Source: Desulfuromonas versatilis
Lineage (GTDB): Bacteria > Desulfobacterota > Desulfuromonadia > Desulfuromonadales > NIT-T3
Direction of reading: 5' to 3'
DNA length: 64,000 bases
Assembly: GCF_019704135.1 (NCBI RefSeq)
Contig: NZ_AP024355.1
Coordinates: 3,789,034-3,853,033, forward strand
The translations under genes were made by a program, and so were the position numbers. Below are positions 35,301 to 43,113 of the stretch, one piece after another (the stretch's first letter is position 1; the number at the start of each line of letters is the position of its first letter). Under the pieces are notes generated by a model that saw only the letters and a program-made list of their open reading frames with translations, did no database searches and was not told the origin of the DNA.

Positions 35301-35707
35301 CGAAAGGTGTCCAGGATGGCCCGGGGGGTGAAGATGTCGGCCGTCTCCCGCTGGAGCAGGTAGCTCAGGTACTGGTAATCATGCCAGTCGAGCTCGCGGC
35401 TGAGGATCTTGTCCCAGGCGGCCGAGGCACTGGGCGAGCCGGCGACCTCGAAGCGTCGCCGCCAGTCGTTGAGCAGCACCGGGTCGCGCAGGATCTGGAA
35501 GCTGCGCTCGGGCGGGTTGAACAGACGGCGCAGTACCCCCTTGAGAATCTCCAGGGGGGAGCGGTGGGGGTTGTACTGCTGCAGGCGCCGCAGTACGAAC
35601 AGCCGCGTCTCGAACCCCCAACCGGCGACCAGGGTTTCAATCTGTTTTATCCGCCTCTCGGAGAGCCTTACGTACACCGGGCTGCGGGTTTTCCTGGGCC
35701 TGGCCAT
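32363..35707 (-). CDS. Tandem-AAA+ Lon-type ATP-dependent protease
   Basis: About 1,114 residues (numbered here from MARPRKTR). Module 1: Walker A GGSGSGKS (about 163-170) and Walker B-like IILDEIAYGRR (about 326). Module 2: Walker A GPPGSGKT (about 519-526), Walker B VFFDEGD, sensor LTTNRLDILDPALIRSKR. The C-terminal S16 Lon-type domain has Ser923 in GGPSAG and Lys972/973 in IIGGHRKK, a spacing near that of Lon. No membrane segment is seen. Its start overlaps the end of the SPFH gene. The start is uncertain (ATGs at 35734 and 35707, GTG at 35677; none with a good ribosome site). The architecture differs from LonA, which has one AAA+ module. The SPFH neighbour suggests a membrane-scaffolded protease. 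Confidence 0.85.
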   Translation of the reverse strand: MARPRKTRSPVYVRLSERRIKQIETLVAGWGFETRLFVLRRLQQYNPHRSPLEILKGVLRRLFNPPERSFQILRDPVLLNDWRRRFEVAGSPSASAAWDKILSRELDWHDYQYLSYLLQRETADIFTPRAILDTFRKLYHAHILKEYTEDPAVPRAPLVLVIGGSGSGKSATVKQAVEEAVFSSEVRPKVDLEAKKDEVLANEPFWRSLEDVDPELAVRMARRKKVERLRLYSRLPIVKYLFRERIGQALSSLEEEGVWVDYAMITPNDYQTAWAGEPGNYLKRAMGDPRRTSIRHLEEAHSAFGRPDQLSSVKGQQATLIDTANIILDEIAYGRRDCLMIATTDQPEAFDPAIYRRFVERGLVLDMSEVWLDPANLKEVVRMELRRKNFSFGSPPGSGTERYISERGLEETVDKLYPIFRERSLRITPAYVRRLIDSIIAFREDFHPAFLDDQYLVRDAFKSVAKNVYGSLYKKAVSHMDRSVRWEEYIGGIKNEFSEMANNALYYNISDEKGVVLTGPPGSGKTYMVRAWLGDNREVQDLVVNLSDLTDPVNPLEGMVENLEKVYDIAKMISPSMVFFDEGDAVAPRRSPQGGSPYDKVTNKFLSIIDGESPLSRVFTVLTTNRLDILDPALIRSKRLKVLNVTGHMRDDDAQRIMRKELGELPLEPGLNFEEMVKAARSICETPADFTAFAEKIRSQRSTEAEVLGKLMDAVGGSAEERGRFVRFNYKTLVGLLEGAGGEPSLVLQARQGEEGLLRILDQVAEQLAPLHREGVYPVTRWHLGSARQQLAGSPTRKGKQQLDEFLETELSEEPQVGFVVGVGANDTSGVLLPIASSLVYRMFPEKIVVTGAVSSAAPGAAELDLAVQMTHQSAREALTLVENYLQALCPELNVPRLFGEFLDGYSLHHQLLSASYSVGGPSAGFALAINTLSVLLQLPVLNDFGITGAPWTKGSQRGEVGASVIIGGHRKKAEKVLQYLPRMYMPMQNFRDLEPEVLDAYRIEGRDIRGVRSFSALVPEVFRFGERHRQRLGELLKMRLKLDLGREQRSGGSSLDQELPQREGELRELAEAEIRRRVDAVRVFLQQPDRQISLEELFRDRDPDPLRQNRGRG

Positions 35708-36650
35708 TGGCGGGCGCAACGTCCTTTCTGTCATTGAGGACCGGCGGAGCCGGCAATACCACGGGAGGGGTGCCGGTGGTGCTGTTCAGAACGAAGGTAT
35801 TCTGCCCCTGCTGGTTCTTCTCGTAGGCGGTGGCCCACTTCTGCTGGTTGAGAAACTCGAAAAGGAAGCGGTCCTCGCCGTCCTTGAGGTCGAGGGACTG
35901 CCGGAACTCGCGAATGGAGTCGCTGAAGGCGGCGTAGAGCTTGCGGGTGCGGCTCGCCTCGAGGTCGGCGGCGTAGTTCTCCGCCTCGGCGATCAACTCG
36001 CGGCGCTTCTTCTCCTCGCTGGCCTCGGCCAGCTTGTCGCCGAAGCGGGTGTCGCGCAGCACGAAGGAGACCACCTCGATGCCGTATTTCTCCTCCAGGT
36101 TGGGCCCCCCCTCGTTGATGGCCCGCTTCTTCAGGGCCTGGTAGATCTGCTCCTTGATCTTCTCCCGCTCCGAGACCAGGTCGTCGACCGAGTGGCTCTG
36201 CATGACGTCCTTGACGATGCCGTCGTAGTCGTTCTGCAGCAGCACCATGGGCTGCTTGTTCTCGATCCCCCAGCGTTCCAGGTCGGTGATGCGAAAGGTC
36301 ATCATGGCGCTGGTCCACAGGGCGACATTGCCCAGCGACATGATCCGCTGGGCCTCGGCCTTGCCGCCGAGGTGGAGGTCCTGGTTCATCAGGGGGACCT
36401 CCTGCTCGAGTCGGGTGAAAAACGGCAGCCGGGTATGCCAGCCGACCGTCTGCACAACCCGCCGCTCCCCGGAGAGGTCCTCCAGGATGACCGCGTAATT
36501 GCGCCGCACCTTGTAGATGGTCTTGGTGGCGTAGATCAGGGCCACCGCGTTGTAGAGCATGGCCCCCAGCAGCAACAGTAGAAACCCGCGCTTGAAGAAG
36601 GTCCTTACCCTGGCCCGCTGCAGCAGGCGAAAACGCTGTTCAGACTCCAA
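35637..36650 (-). CDS. SPFH/Band 7 (HflC/prohibitin-like) membrane protein
   Basis: 337 residues. A basic N-terminal tail is followed by one transmembrane segment (GFLLLLLGAMLYNAVALIYA). Then comes an SPFH domain (VRRNYAVILEDLSGERRVVQTVGWHTRLPF) and an Ala/Glu-rich coiled coil (KLAEASEEKKRRELIAEAEN). The C-terminus is proline-rich. HflK/HflC and prohibitins form ring-shaped scaffolds around the FtsH protease. The TTG start at 36650 has GGGAGG six bases upstream and is preferred over a TTG at 36677. It overlaps the AAA-Lon gene, forming a two-gene operon. The positive-inside rule puts the SPFH domain outside the cytoplasm. Confidence 0.85.
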   Translation of the reverse strand: MESEQRFRLLQRARVRTFFKRGFLLLLLGAMLYNAVALIYATKTIYKVRRNYAVILEDLSGERRVVQTVGWHTRLPFFTRLEQEVPLMNQDLHLGGKAEAQRIMSLGNVALWTSAMMTFRITDLERWGIENKQPMVLLQNDYDGIVKDVMQSHSVDDLVSEREKIKEQIYQALKKRAINEGGPNLEEKYGIEVVSFVLRDTRFGDKLAEASEEKKRRELIAEAENYAADLEASRTRKLYAAFSDSIREFRQSLDLKDGEDRFLFEFLNQQKWATAYEKNQQGQNTFVLNSTTGTPPVVLPAPPVLNDRKDVAPANGQAQENPQPGVRKALREADKTD

Positions 36651-36674
36651 TAGCCACCTCCCGAAAATCGCTGT

Positions 36675-36714
36675 CAAGAAAAGTATAACACCTTTTCTTA
36701 GATTCCAAGAAAAG
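36675..36714 (-). promoter_or_regulatory. Promoter with three alternating half-sites upstream of the SPFH-Lon operon
   Basis: Read on the minus strand: CTTTTCTTG, 7 nt, AGAAAAG, 8 nt, CTTTTCTTG. The plus-strand positions are 36706-36714, 36692-36699 and 36675-36683. A -10 hexamer TATACT (36682-36687) lies among them. The start codon follows about 30 bases later. The layout suggests an operator for a repressor or stress regulator. Confidence 0.65.
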
Positions 36715-36904
36715 AATTATCCAGCATTAGCGGCCACGAAGACTGACCAGGCAGCACCATGGCCGATCCATAAAAACCACCCTGGAATCTTTCCAAAACA
36801 TTGTTTTCCTCAGTCCCGGTTGAAGGCTTTTTCAGCCTGTGCTAACGTGCAGTTCTCATTTTAACACACCGGGGAGACTATCTGGCTGCAAGGAGGGATC
36901 ACCC

Positions 36905-38035
36905 ATGTCCAGCAAGGTCCATTTCGCCGACATGCGCGCGGGGTCGCGCGAGAATCTGTTTGAGAAGCTGCGTCGGCTGGTCGATGCGGCGGGGATCATG
37001 CACGTGGTGGGCAAGGCCGACCTGACGGCGGTCAAGGTGCACTTCGGGGAAAAAGGGGGCCACGCTTACGTGCGCCCGGTGTTTCTGCGGCACATCGTCG
37101 AGCGGGTCAAGGAGCTGGGGGGCAAACCGTTCCTCACCGACAGCAACACCCTGTACCCGGGCGAGCGCAAGGAAGCCGTCTCGGCGCTGACCTGCGGCAT
37201 CGAAAACGGCTTCGCCTACGCCGTTGCGGGAGCGCCACTGATCATGTGCGACGGGCTGCGCGGACACTCCTCCCGGCGGGTAAACCCGGGCGGGGAACTG
37301 CTGAAGAGCGTGGATATCGGTCTGGAGGTCCTCGAGGCCGATGCCCTGATTGCCGTTTCCCACTTCAAATGCCACGAACTGACGGGGTTCGGCGGGGCCA
37401 TCAAGAATCTCGGCATGGGCTGCTCGAGCCGGGAGGGGAAACTGGAGCAGCACTCCACGGTGGCTCCGAAGGTCGCCGAAAGCTACTGCACGGCCTGCGC
37501 CGCCTGCCTCAAGGCCTGCGCCCACGACGCCATCCGCTTTGTCGAGGGCAAGGCCCGCATCGATGCCGAGAGCTGCGTCGGCTGCGGCCGCTGCATCACC
37601 ATCTGCGAGGAGACCGCCATCAAGATCCAGTGGAATGCCGAGGCGCCGCTGGTCATGCGAAAAATGGCCGAATATGCCAAGGGTGCCCTTTACGGCAAAG
37701 GGGGCAAGGGGCTGTTCGTCAACTTCATCACCCAGGTCTCCCCCGCCTGTGACTGCTACGGCCATTCGGACGCCGCCATCGTCGCCGACATCGGCATTCT
37801 CGCCTCCAGCGACCCGGTGGCCCTGGACCAGGCCTGCGCCGACCTGGTCAACCAGGCCCAGGGTCTGCCGGGCACGGCGCTGCGCAGCGGTCTCGAGCCG
37901 GGCGGCGACAAGTTCCGCGGGGTCCATCCCGAGATCGACTGGGAAGTGACCCTCGAACACGCCGAAAAAATCGGCCTCGGCAGCCGCAGCTACGAACTGC
38001 TGAGATTGGAGCCGAAAAACAGCAAGGGGTGGTGA
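36905..38035 (+). CDS. DUF362-family protein with 2x[4Fe-4S] ferredoxin domain
   Basis: 376 residues. An N-terminal DUF362 region (KVHFADMRAGSRENL, LTAVKVHFGEKGGHAYVRP, DALIAVSHFKCHELTGFGG) is followed by two cluster motifs, CTACAACLKACA and CVGCGRCITICE. The C-terminal part returns to DUF362 features (ILASSDPVALDQACADLV). AAGGAGGG precedes the ATG. Related proteins occur widely in anaerobes; the reaction is not established. There is no signal peptide, so it should be cytoplasmic. It is divergent from the SPFH-Lon operon. Confidence 0.9.
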   Translation: MSSKVHFADMRAGSRENLFEKLRRLVDAAGIMHVVGKADLTAVKVHFGEKGGHAYVRPVFLRHIVERVKELGGKPFLTDSNTLYPGERKEAVSALTCGIENGFAYAVAGAPLIMCDGLRGHSSRRVNPGGELLKSVDIGLEVLEADALIAVSHFKCHELTGFGGAIKNLGMGCSSREGKLEQHSTVAPKVAESYCTACAACLKACAHDAIRFVEGKARIDAESCVGCGRCITICEETAIKIQWNAEAPLVMRKMAEYAKGALYGKGGKGLFVNFITQVSPACDCYGHSDAAIVADIGILASSDPVALDQACADLVNQAQGLPGTALRSGLEPGGDKFRGVHPEIDWEVTLEHAEKIGLGSRSYELLRLEPKNSKGW

Positions 38036-38101
38036 GCCCCGCCCCGGCGGAGCGGCGGCTCGGGGGGAGGATTCAGGGGCGGAACATCCTGGGCTTACGC
38101 T

Positions 38102-39313
38102 TTACCGCTCCCGCAGGCGCCCTTCCAGGCGGGCAAACATTCGGCTCCCCGACGGGCCCCGGAAGCCTCCCAGTCCCACCAGCTGCAGGTCGTCGTCAAC
38201 CCGGCGAATGCCCACCACCCGGTAGGGCAGCAGGAAGCTCAGCGCCAGCCCCAGCATCAGCAGAATCGAGGCGCACCAGACCAGGGGCTCGCCGGGGTCC
38301 TTGGAGAACTGAAAACCGGCATACCAGAAGCCGAACTGGTCCTGGTCGAAGGCGGTCTGGTAAATGGCCACCCCGCGATGCACCAGCGGCCGGTTCACCT
38401 CGATCACCCCCTGCCTGACCACCTGCCCCCCCTCCAGGATCGACACCTCGCTGTGGGTCTGCCTGAGGACCGGATCGCGAAAGGCGGTTGGCACCACCAC
38501 CAGGTCGAAGCCCGGGGGGCCGTCAAAGGATTGGCCCTCGGGGGTCGCCCGGTAAACGCCCCAGGGGACGCCGCTGCGAAGAATTTCCAGGGTCAGCTGC
38601 CGCTTGGCGATCTCGAACTGCTTCACCCCTGCCGAAAATCCCGGTTTTGGCAAGGGAACGACTTCGCCTTCGCGGGTGGTGATTTCCTCCAGCACATCTC
38701 CCTGCGCCGACGAAACCTGGAACTGCAGTTCCAGGGGATAGTAACGCGGCTCGAAGGCATCGAGGCGGAATTCGAAACCCAGTTCCCGGTCGCCACCGCG
38801 GTCCCAGTCCAGGATGACCCCGCTTTTCTTCCCGACGTGGATATTGAGGGTGCCGACGAAACCGAACTCCCCCGCCAGGGCTCCGGCCATGATGGCCAGG
38901 CAGCTGAGGTGGACCAGGGTCGAACCCCAGCGGCCGGCCCGGCCGCGCACCGCCAGCACCTGTTCCCCTTGCTGCTCGGTGCGGTAGCCCATCCCCCTGA
39001 GTTCGCTCACCAGGGCTGCGAAAACGGTATCGCTCGGCAACGAGGAGCGTAAAGGCAGGGCAAACATCTGCTCGGAACCAAGGGTCTCCAACTGGCGGCG
39101 CCGATCTCCCAGGTTGCGCCGGATGGTCTTCAGGGTGCAGACCACCAGGTTCAGCGCCAGCAGGCCGAGCAACAGCCGGAACCAGGGCGTTTGATAGAAA
39201 ACCTCGTAACGGTTGTCGGCCACCGGGCGAAGGGTGCCGGCGACCGAAACCAGGGCCAGTCCGAGAAGCAGGCCGAGGGTCAGGCGCAGGGAGCTGAAAA
39301 AGCGAATAAACAT
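38102..39313 (-). CDS. resB: ResB-like cytochrome c biogenesis protein
   Basis: 403 residues with ResB/Ccs1 features: two N-terminal membrane segments (LRLTLGLLLGLALVSVAGTL and FRLLLGLLALNLVVCTLKTI), a third near 130-150 (STLVHLSCLAIMAGAL), a large periplasmic domain, and a C-terminal segment. ResB works with ResC/CcsA to carry and attach heme to apocytochromes c. The expected ResC gene is not adjacent; the downstream side is the end of the convergent DUF362 gene. Histidines in LVHLSCL and RPLVHRGVAIYQT are typical of the family. A DUF4911 gene lies upstream on the same strand. Confidence 0.85.
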   Translation of the reverse strand: MFIRFFSSLRLTLGLLLGLALVSVAGTLRPVADNRYEVFYQTPWFRLLLGLLALNLVVCTLKTIRRNLGDRRRQLETLGSEQMFALPLRSSLPSDTVFAALVSELRGMGYRTEQQGEQVLAVRGRAGRWGSTLVHLSCLAIMAGALAGEFGFVGTLNIHVGKKSGVILDWDRGGDRELGFEFRLDAFEPRYYPLELQFQVSSAQGDVLEEITTREGEVVPLPKPGFSAGVKQFEIAKRQLTLEILRSGVPWGVYRATPEGQSFDGPPGFDLVVVPTAFRDPVLRQTHSEVSILEGGQVVRQGVIEVNRPLVHRGVAIYQTAFDQDQFGFWYAGFQFSKDPGEPLVWCASILLMLGLALSFLLPYRVVGIRRVDDDLQLVGLGGFRGPSGSRMFARLEGRLRER

Positions 39314-39399
39314 GTCTGGTCCAGCGGTTGATGGTCAATTGACGGAGGGGTCCCCCCCTTCCCCCTGGAGAGGGGCGGGGCGAGATGCCCATGGTCCGA

Positions 39400-39636
39400 C
39401 TAGCGATGCAAATCCGGGGCCGAAACTTGCGTCATCGCGACCTCGGCGGCAAGAGCGGACAGCAGGGCCTCGGCATCGGCCTGCCGGGAGGGGGGATAGC
39501 TGATTTCGATCAGGGCCTCGCGGTTATCGAGAGTGCTCATGAAAGCCAGGCCGTCATAACTTTCGAGAATAAACCGCAGGTAAGCGATCTGGGATCGATC
39601 GATCCGGTAATGGCGCTTGGAAAACATCTGCTCCAT
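39400..39636 (-). CDS. DUF4911-family small protein
   Basis: 78 residues (MEQMFSKRHYRIDRSQIAYLRFILESYDGL...). It resembles the short DUF4911 proteins of Geobacter-type bacteria: KRHYRIDRSQIAYLRFILE then STLDNREALIEISYP. GGAGG lies five bases before the ATG. It lies upstream of resB by 86 bp on the same strand. There is no known function; the fold is probably alpha/beta ACT-like (inference). Confidence 0.7.
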   Translation of the reverse strand: MEQMFSKRHYRIDRSQIAYLRFILESYDGLAFMSTLDNREALIEISYPPSRQADAEALLSALAAEVAMTQVSAPDLHR

Positions 39637-39761
39637 GAAGACCTCCGCGGGCGGCCGGGGGCGGCTTTTCAATCCGGCGCATTCTGTTAGAATTTAAGCG
39701 ATTTTTCTCCTCCACCCAGCCAAGCAGCCGGTGACCCCGGCGCCAGGAAGAGAGGCCGCTT

Positions 39762-40868
39762 ATGATTGTCGCCGTCCCCAAGGAGATCAAAACCCGCGAA
39801 TATCGCGTAGGCCTGACCCCCGCCGGAGTGCGTACCCTGGTCGAGGACGGGCACCGGGTGCTGGTCCAGGCCGGCGCCGGGCTCGGCAGCGGCATTCCCG
39901 ACCAGGCCTACCAGGCAGCCGGGGCCGAGCTGCGGGAAGCGGCCAGGGAAATCTACGCCAGCGGGGAACTGATCGTCAAGGTCAAGGAACCGGCAGCGGC
40001 GGAATATGAACTGCTGCGTGGCGGCCAGCTGCTGTTCACCTACCTGCACCTGGCCCCGGCTCCCGAACTGACCCGGCTGCTGCTGGAGCGCGAGGTGGCG
40101 GGGATCGCCTACGAAACGGTGCAGCTCGACAGCGGTCATCTGCCGCTGCTGCACCCGATGAGCGAGGTGGCCGGACGCATGTCGGTCCAGGTGGGGGCCT
40201 ACTATCTGCAGAAGGAGAACGGCGGCAAGGGGGTGCTGCTGGGCGGCGCTCCGGGAGTGCGGGCGGCCCGGGTGGTGATCCTCGGCGCCGGCACCGCCGG
40301 CGGCAACGCCATGCGCATCGCGGTGGGCATGGGTGCCGACGTCAGCGTGCTCGACATCGACCCGACCCGCCTCGCCTACTGGGACGAGCATTACGGCAAC
40401 CGCATCCAGACCCTGATGTCCAACTCGCAGAACATCGAGGACGAGGTGTGCCGCGCCGACCTGCTGATCGGCGCGGTGCTGGTCGCCGGGGCGCGGGCGC
40501 CGATGCTGGTGAGCCGCGAACTGGTCGGGCGCATGGCGCCGGGGAGCGTGATCGTCGACATCGCCGTCGACCAGGGGGGCTGCGTGGAGACCATCCACCC
40601 CACCACCCACGACCACCCGGTGTTCATGGTGGACGAGGTGGTCCACTACGGGGTGGCCAACATGCCCGGCGCGGTCTCCAACACCAGCACCTTCGCCCTG
40701 ACCAACTCCACCCTGCCCTACGTGCGCAGGATCGCCGGTTTCGGCCTGAGCCGCGCCGCCAAGGCCGACGAGGCGCTGCGCAAGGGGGTCAACACCTACA
40801 AGGGGACGCTCTGCAACGAGTTGGTGGCCCGGGCGCTGAACCTGGAGTATCACCCTTATGTGCCTTGA
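39762..40868 (+). CDS. ald: Alanine dehydrogenase
   Basis: 368 residues. It interconverts L-alanine and pyruvate plus ammonia with NAD(H). Signature regions are MIVAVPKEIKTREYRVGLTP, IVKVKEP (substrate Lys), LLHPMSEVAGRMS (catalytic His) and the NAD fold VVILGAGTAGGNAMRIA. The length is as expected. It may serve redox balance or nitrogen assimilation. A strong hairpin follows between it and the convergent nudC gene. Confidence 0.94.
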   Translation: MIVAVPKEIKTREYRVGLTPAGVRTLVEDGHRVLVQAGAGLGSGIPDQAYQAAGAELREAAREIYASGELIVKVKEPAAAEYELLRGGQLLFTYLHLAPAPELTRLLLEREVAGIAYETVQLDSGHLPLLHPMSEVAGRMSVQVGAYYLQKENGGKGVLLGGAPGVRAARVVILGAGTAGGNAMRIAVGMGADVSVLDIDPTRLAYWDEHYGNRIQTLMSNSQNIEDEVCRADLLIGAVLVAGARAPMLVSRELVGRMAPGSVIVDIAVDQGGCVETIHPTTHDHPVFMVDEVVHYGVANMPGAVSNTSTFALTNSTLPYVRRIAGFGLSRAAKADEALRKGVNTYKGTLCNELVARALNLEYHPYVP

Positions 40869-40876
40869 TCAGCGGC

Positions 40877-40911
40877 GGGCAGCCGAGGGCGCAATATTTT
40901 GCGCCCTGCCC
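40877..40911. terminator. Bidirectional hairpin between ald and nudC
   Basis: AGGGCGCAA-TATT-TTGCGCCCT (40886-40907) is extended by flanking GGGCAG/CTGCCC. It lacks a clean T-tract but lies between convergent stop codons. Confidence 0.6.
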
Positions 40912-40949
40912 GTAACCGCTCCGACGGAGGTAAACGGGGGAGGCCTGCG

Positions 40950-41822
40950 TTAAATCCGACAGAAATTATCAATCAGATACCGTGCGATGCTCCTCTTGGG
41001 CGGCAGGGTCGGCAGCCTGTCCACGTCGAACCAGCGCGCGTCCTCCAGCTCCTTCTCCTCCACCACCACCTCGCCGTCAAGGTACTCGGCGGTGAACCCG
41101 GTCATCAGCTGACTGGGGAAGGGCCAGCTCTGGCTCCCCAGGTAACGCACGTTCTGCACCCGCACCCCGGTCTCCTCGCGCACCTCGCGCGCCACCGCCT
41201 CTTCCAGACATTCGCCGAAATCGACGAAACCGGCCACCAGGCTGTAGCGCCCCTCGGGCCATTCGGCCTTGCGGGTCAGCAGCACCTGGCCGGGGCGACG
41301 CACGATGACGATGACGCAGGGGTGAATGTGGGGGAAATGGCTGTAGCCGCACATGCGACACTTCCTGCCCCATTCGCCGGGGAGCGGATCGGTCGGTGCG
41401 CCGCATTTGGAGCAGAAGCCGCTGTTGGACTTCCAGTGCAGAATCTGCCCGGCGAGCCCGCCGAGGGAGAGCTGCTCGATGGCGAGCAGCGGCTGGGTGG
41501 CAAGCAGGTTATGGGCCTCCAGCCCCGCCGGCAACTCCTGCTGCCGGGAAAGCCGCAGGGCCCGGCAGGGGCGTCCCTGCCAGCTGCCGATGTAGACCGG
41601 CTCGCGGGTTTCGTCGACAAGCCCCGCCGGCAGCGGCCCCGCCGGCAGCTCCGGCGAACCGGCGACCGAGGTCATCAGCAGTTCGCTGCCACGCAGAAGC
41701 ACCCAGGCCCCCTCGCCCCCGGGGTCCTCGGCCGAAGTCGCCATCTGCAAGGAGCCCTCGAGGCACTGGCGGTTGAAGGGGAGGTGCAGCGGCGAAGGGT
41801 AGTTCTCGGGCAAAGGAGACAT
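40950..41822 (-). CDS. nudC: NAD+ diphosphatase / Nudix hydrolase
   Basis: 290 residues with NudC architecture: a variable N-terminal domain, a zinc ribbon (CSKCG and CRMCG), and a Nudix domain with GFVDFGECLEEAVAREVREE followed by TG. The SQSWPFPSQLM motif specific to NADH pyrophosphatases is present. It hydrolyses NAD(H) and NAD-capped RNA 5' ends. AAAGG precedes the ATG. A GGTCCAC heptamer array separates it from the permease gene upstream. Confidence 0.92.
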   Translation of the reverse strand: MSPLPENYPSPLHLPFNRQCLEGSLQMATSAEDPGGEGAWVLLRGSELLMTSVAGSPELPAGPLPAGLVDETREPVYIGSWQGRPCRALRLSRQQELPAGLEAHNLLATQPLLAIEQLSLGGLAGQILHWKSNSGFCSKCGAPTDPLPGEWGRKCRMCGYSHFPHIHPCVIVIVRRPGQVLLTRKAEWPEGRYSLVAGFVDFGECLEEAVAREVREETGVRVQNVRYLGSQSWPFPSQLMTGFTAEYLDGEVVVEEKELEDARWFDVDRLPTLPPKRSIARYLIDNFCRI

Positions 41823-41863
41823 GCGGAAACCTTTAGAAGATGGATTCGATGTTCAGGTCCCGC

Positions 41864-41884
41864 GGTCCACGGTCCACGGTCCAC
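41864..41884. repeat. Heptanucleotide array (GGTCCAC x3)
   Basis: Three tandem copies of GGTCCAC, with a degraded unit to the left (GGTCCCGC at 41857), lie between the nudC start and the permease stop. The same heptamer forms an eight-copy array at 56644-56699. Confidence 0.9.
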
Positions 41885-41889
41885 GGCCC

Positions 41890-43113
41890 CTAACTATAGC
41901 GGATCGCCCGGGCCGGGTCGAGCCTGGAAGCCTTCCAGGCGGGGTAAAGTCCCCCCAGAATCGCGGTGGCCAGGGTCAGCAGGTTGGCGGCCAGCAGATC
42001 GCCGGGGAGCAGGTGGGCGCGGATCACGTGGCCGGCGGCGAAGTACTGGTTGGCGCTGGTGAAGCGGGTCAGGTCGATGCCGTGGCTCCCCAGCCAGAGA
42101 CAGGCGGCCACCCCGAAAAGGCTGCCGCACAGCGCGGCCACCAGCCCCAGGCAGAGCGATTCGGCGCAGATCAGCGCGACCACCCCGCCCGGGCGCATGC
42201 CGATGGCGCTGAGGATCCCCAGCTCGCGAAAGCGCTCGTAGATGATCATGGTCATGGTGTTGACGATCCCCAGGGCGACGATGGCGAAGACGATGAGGAT
42301 CAGCACCTGCAGGGTGGCGTCGTTGAGCTCGATGAGCTGGACCAGGTCCGGGGACATCTGCCGCCAGTCCCGCACCTGAAAGCGCCCCTCGTCCAGCCGG
42401 GCGCGCAGCTCCCCGGCAAGGGCCGAGGCAGCCGCCGGTTCGGTGCGCACCGCCAGTTCGGTGACCAACTCTTCGGCCTGGAGAAATTCCTGGGCGGTAC
42501 CCAACGGCAGGTAGACGTGGGTGCGATCGAAGGCGGCCAGGCTGGTACGATAGAGTCCGCCGACGGTGAAGCGTCGGGTGACGGGCCGGCCGAACAGCCC
42601 CTGGGCCATCAGCGTCACCTCTCCCCCCTCTTCGACGCCGAGGCTTCCGGCGAGCGCCGCACCGAGCAGGATCTCATCCCCCGCCGTGGGAAAACGGCCC
42701 GCCACCAACTTCTCGGCGATCAGCGTCACTTGGGGTTCAGTCGTGGGGTCGACCCCTGACAGCAGCACCGTGGAACTGTGGGCTCCGGCCAGCAGCATGG
42801 CCGGGGCCTTGATCCGCCGACTGTAGGGGGCCCGCGCTTGGCGCAGCAGCTCCTCGGCGGGTGCCGGGTCGGCCAGGGGGCGCAGGGCGGCCAGGTTCGG
42901 CTCGTAGCCGGCGGCGTGGATCTGTACGGTGCCCGACTCGAGGCGCACCGAGCCCTCGACCATCTCGCGGTGCAGGCCGACCTTGAGGGCCTGGAAAACG
43001 ATCAGGCAGAACAGCCCGAAGCCGATGGTGGTAACGGTGATCAGCGAACGGCGCGGGTTGCGGCGCAGGTTGCGCAGCGCCATGCGCAGTTGCAGGGACG
43101 ACAAAGGATTCAT
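41890..43113 (-). CDS. FtsX/LolC/MacB-type ABC transporter permease
   Basis: 407 residues. The N-terminal segment LRMALRNLRRNPRRSLITVTTIG precedes TM1, followed by a large periplasmic domain (about 50-270) and three C-terminal membrane helices (VLILIVFAIVALGIVNTMTM, VALICAESLCLGLVAALCGS, LLTLATAILGGLYPAWKASR). This is the type VII ABC permease layout used for lipoprotein or lipid extraction. Its ATPase is not in the operon or window. The start overlaps the methyltransferase stop by 4 bp. It probably moves a lipid-linked product made by the upstream genes (inference). Confidence 0.87.
   Translation of the reverse strand: MNPLSSLQLRMALRNLRRNPRRSLITVTTIGFGLFCLIVFQALKVGLHREMVEGSVRLESGTVQIHAAGYEPNLAALRPLADPAPAEELLRQARAPYSRRIKAPAMLLAGAHSSTVLLSGVDPTTEPQVTLIAEKLVAGRFPTAGDEILLGAALAGSLGVEEGGEVTLMAQGLFGRPVTRRFTVGGLYRTSLAAFDRTHVYLPLGTAQEFLQAEELVTELAVRTEPAAASALAGELRARLDEGRFQVRDWRQMSPDLVQLIELNDATLQVLILIVFAIVALGIVNTMTMIIYERFRELGILSAIGMRPGGVVALICAESLCLGLVAALCGSLFGVAACLWLGSHGIDLTRFTSANQYFAAGHVIRAHLLPGDLLAANLLTLATAILGGLYPAWKASRLDPARAIRYS

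Noticed and set aside
32615-35737. 1,040-codon open frame on the plus strand opposite the AAA-Lon gene
   Set aside because: The minus-strand frame has clear Walker and Lon motifs. The plus frame is low-complexity (His/Gly/Asp/Val-rich) and is a by-product of GC-rich codon use.
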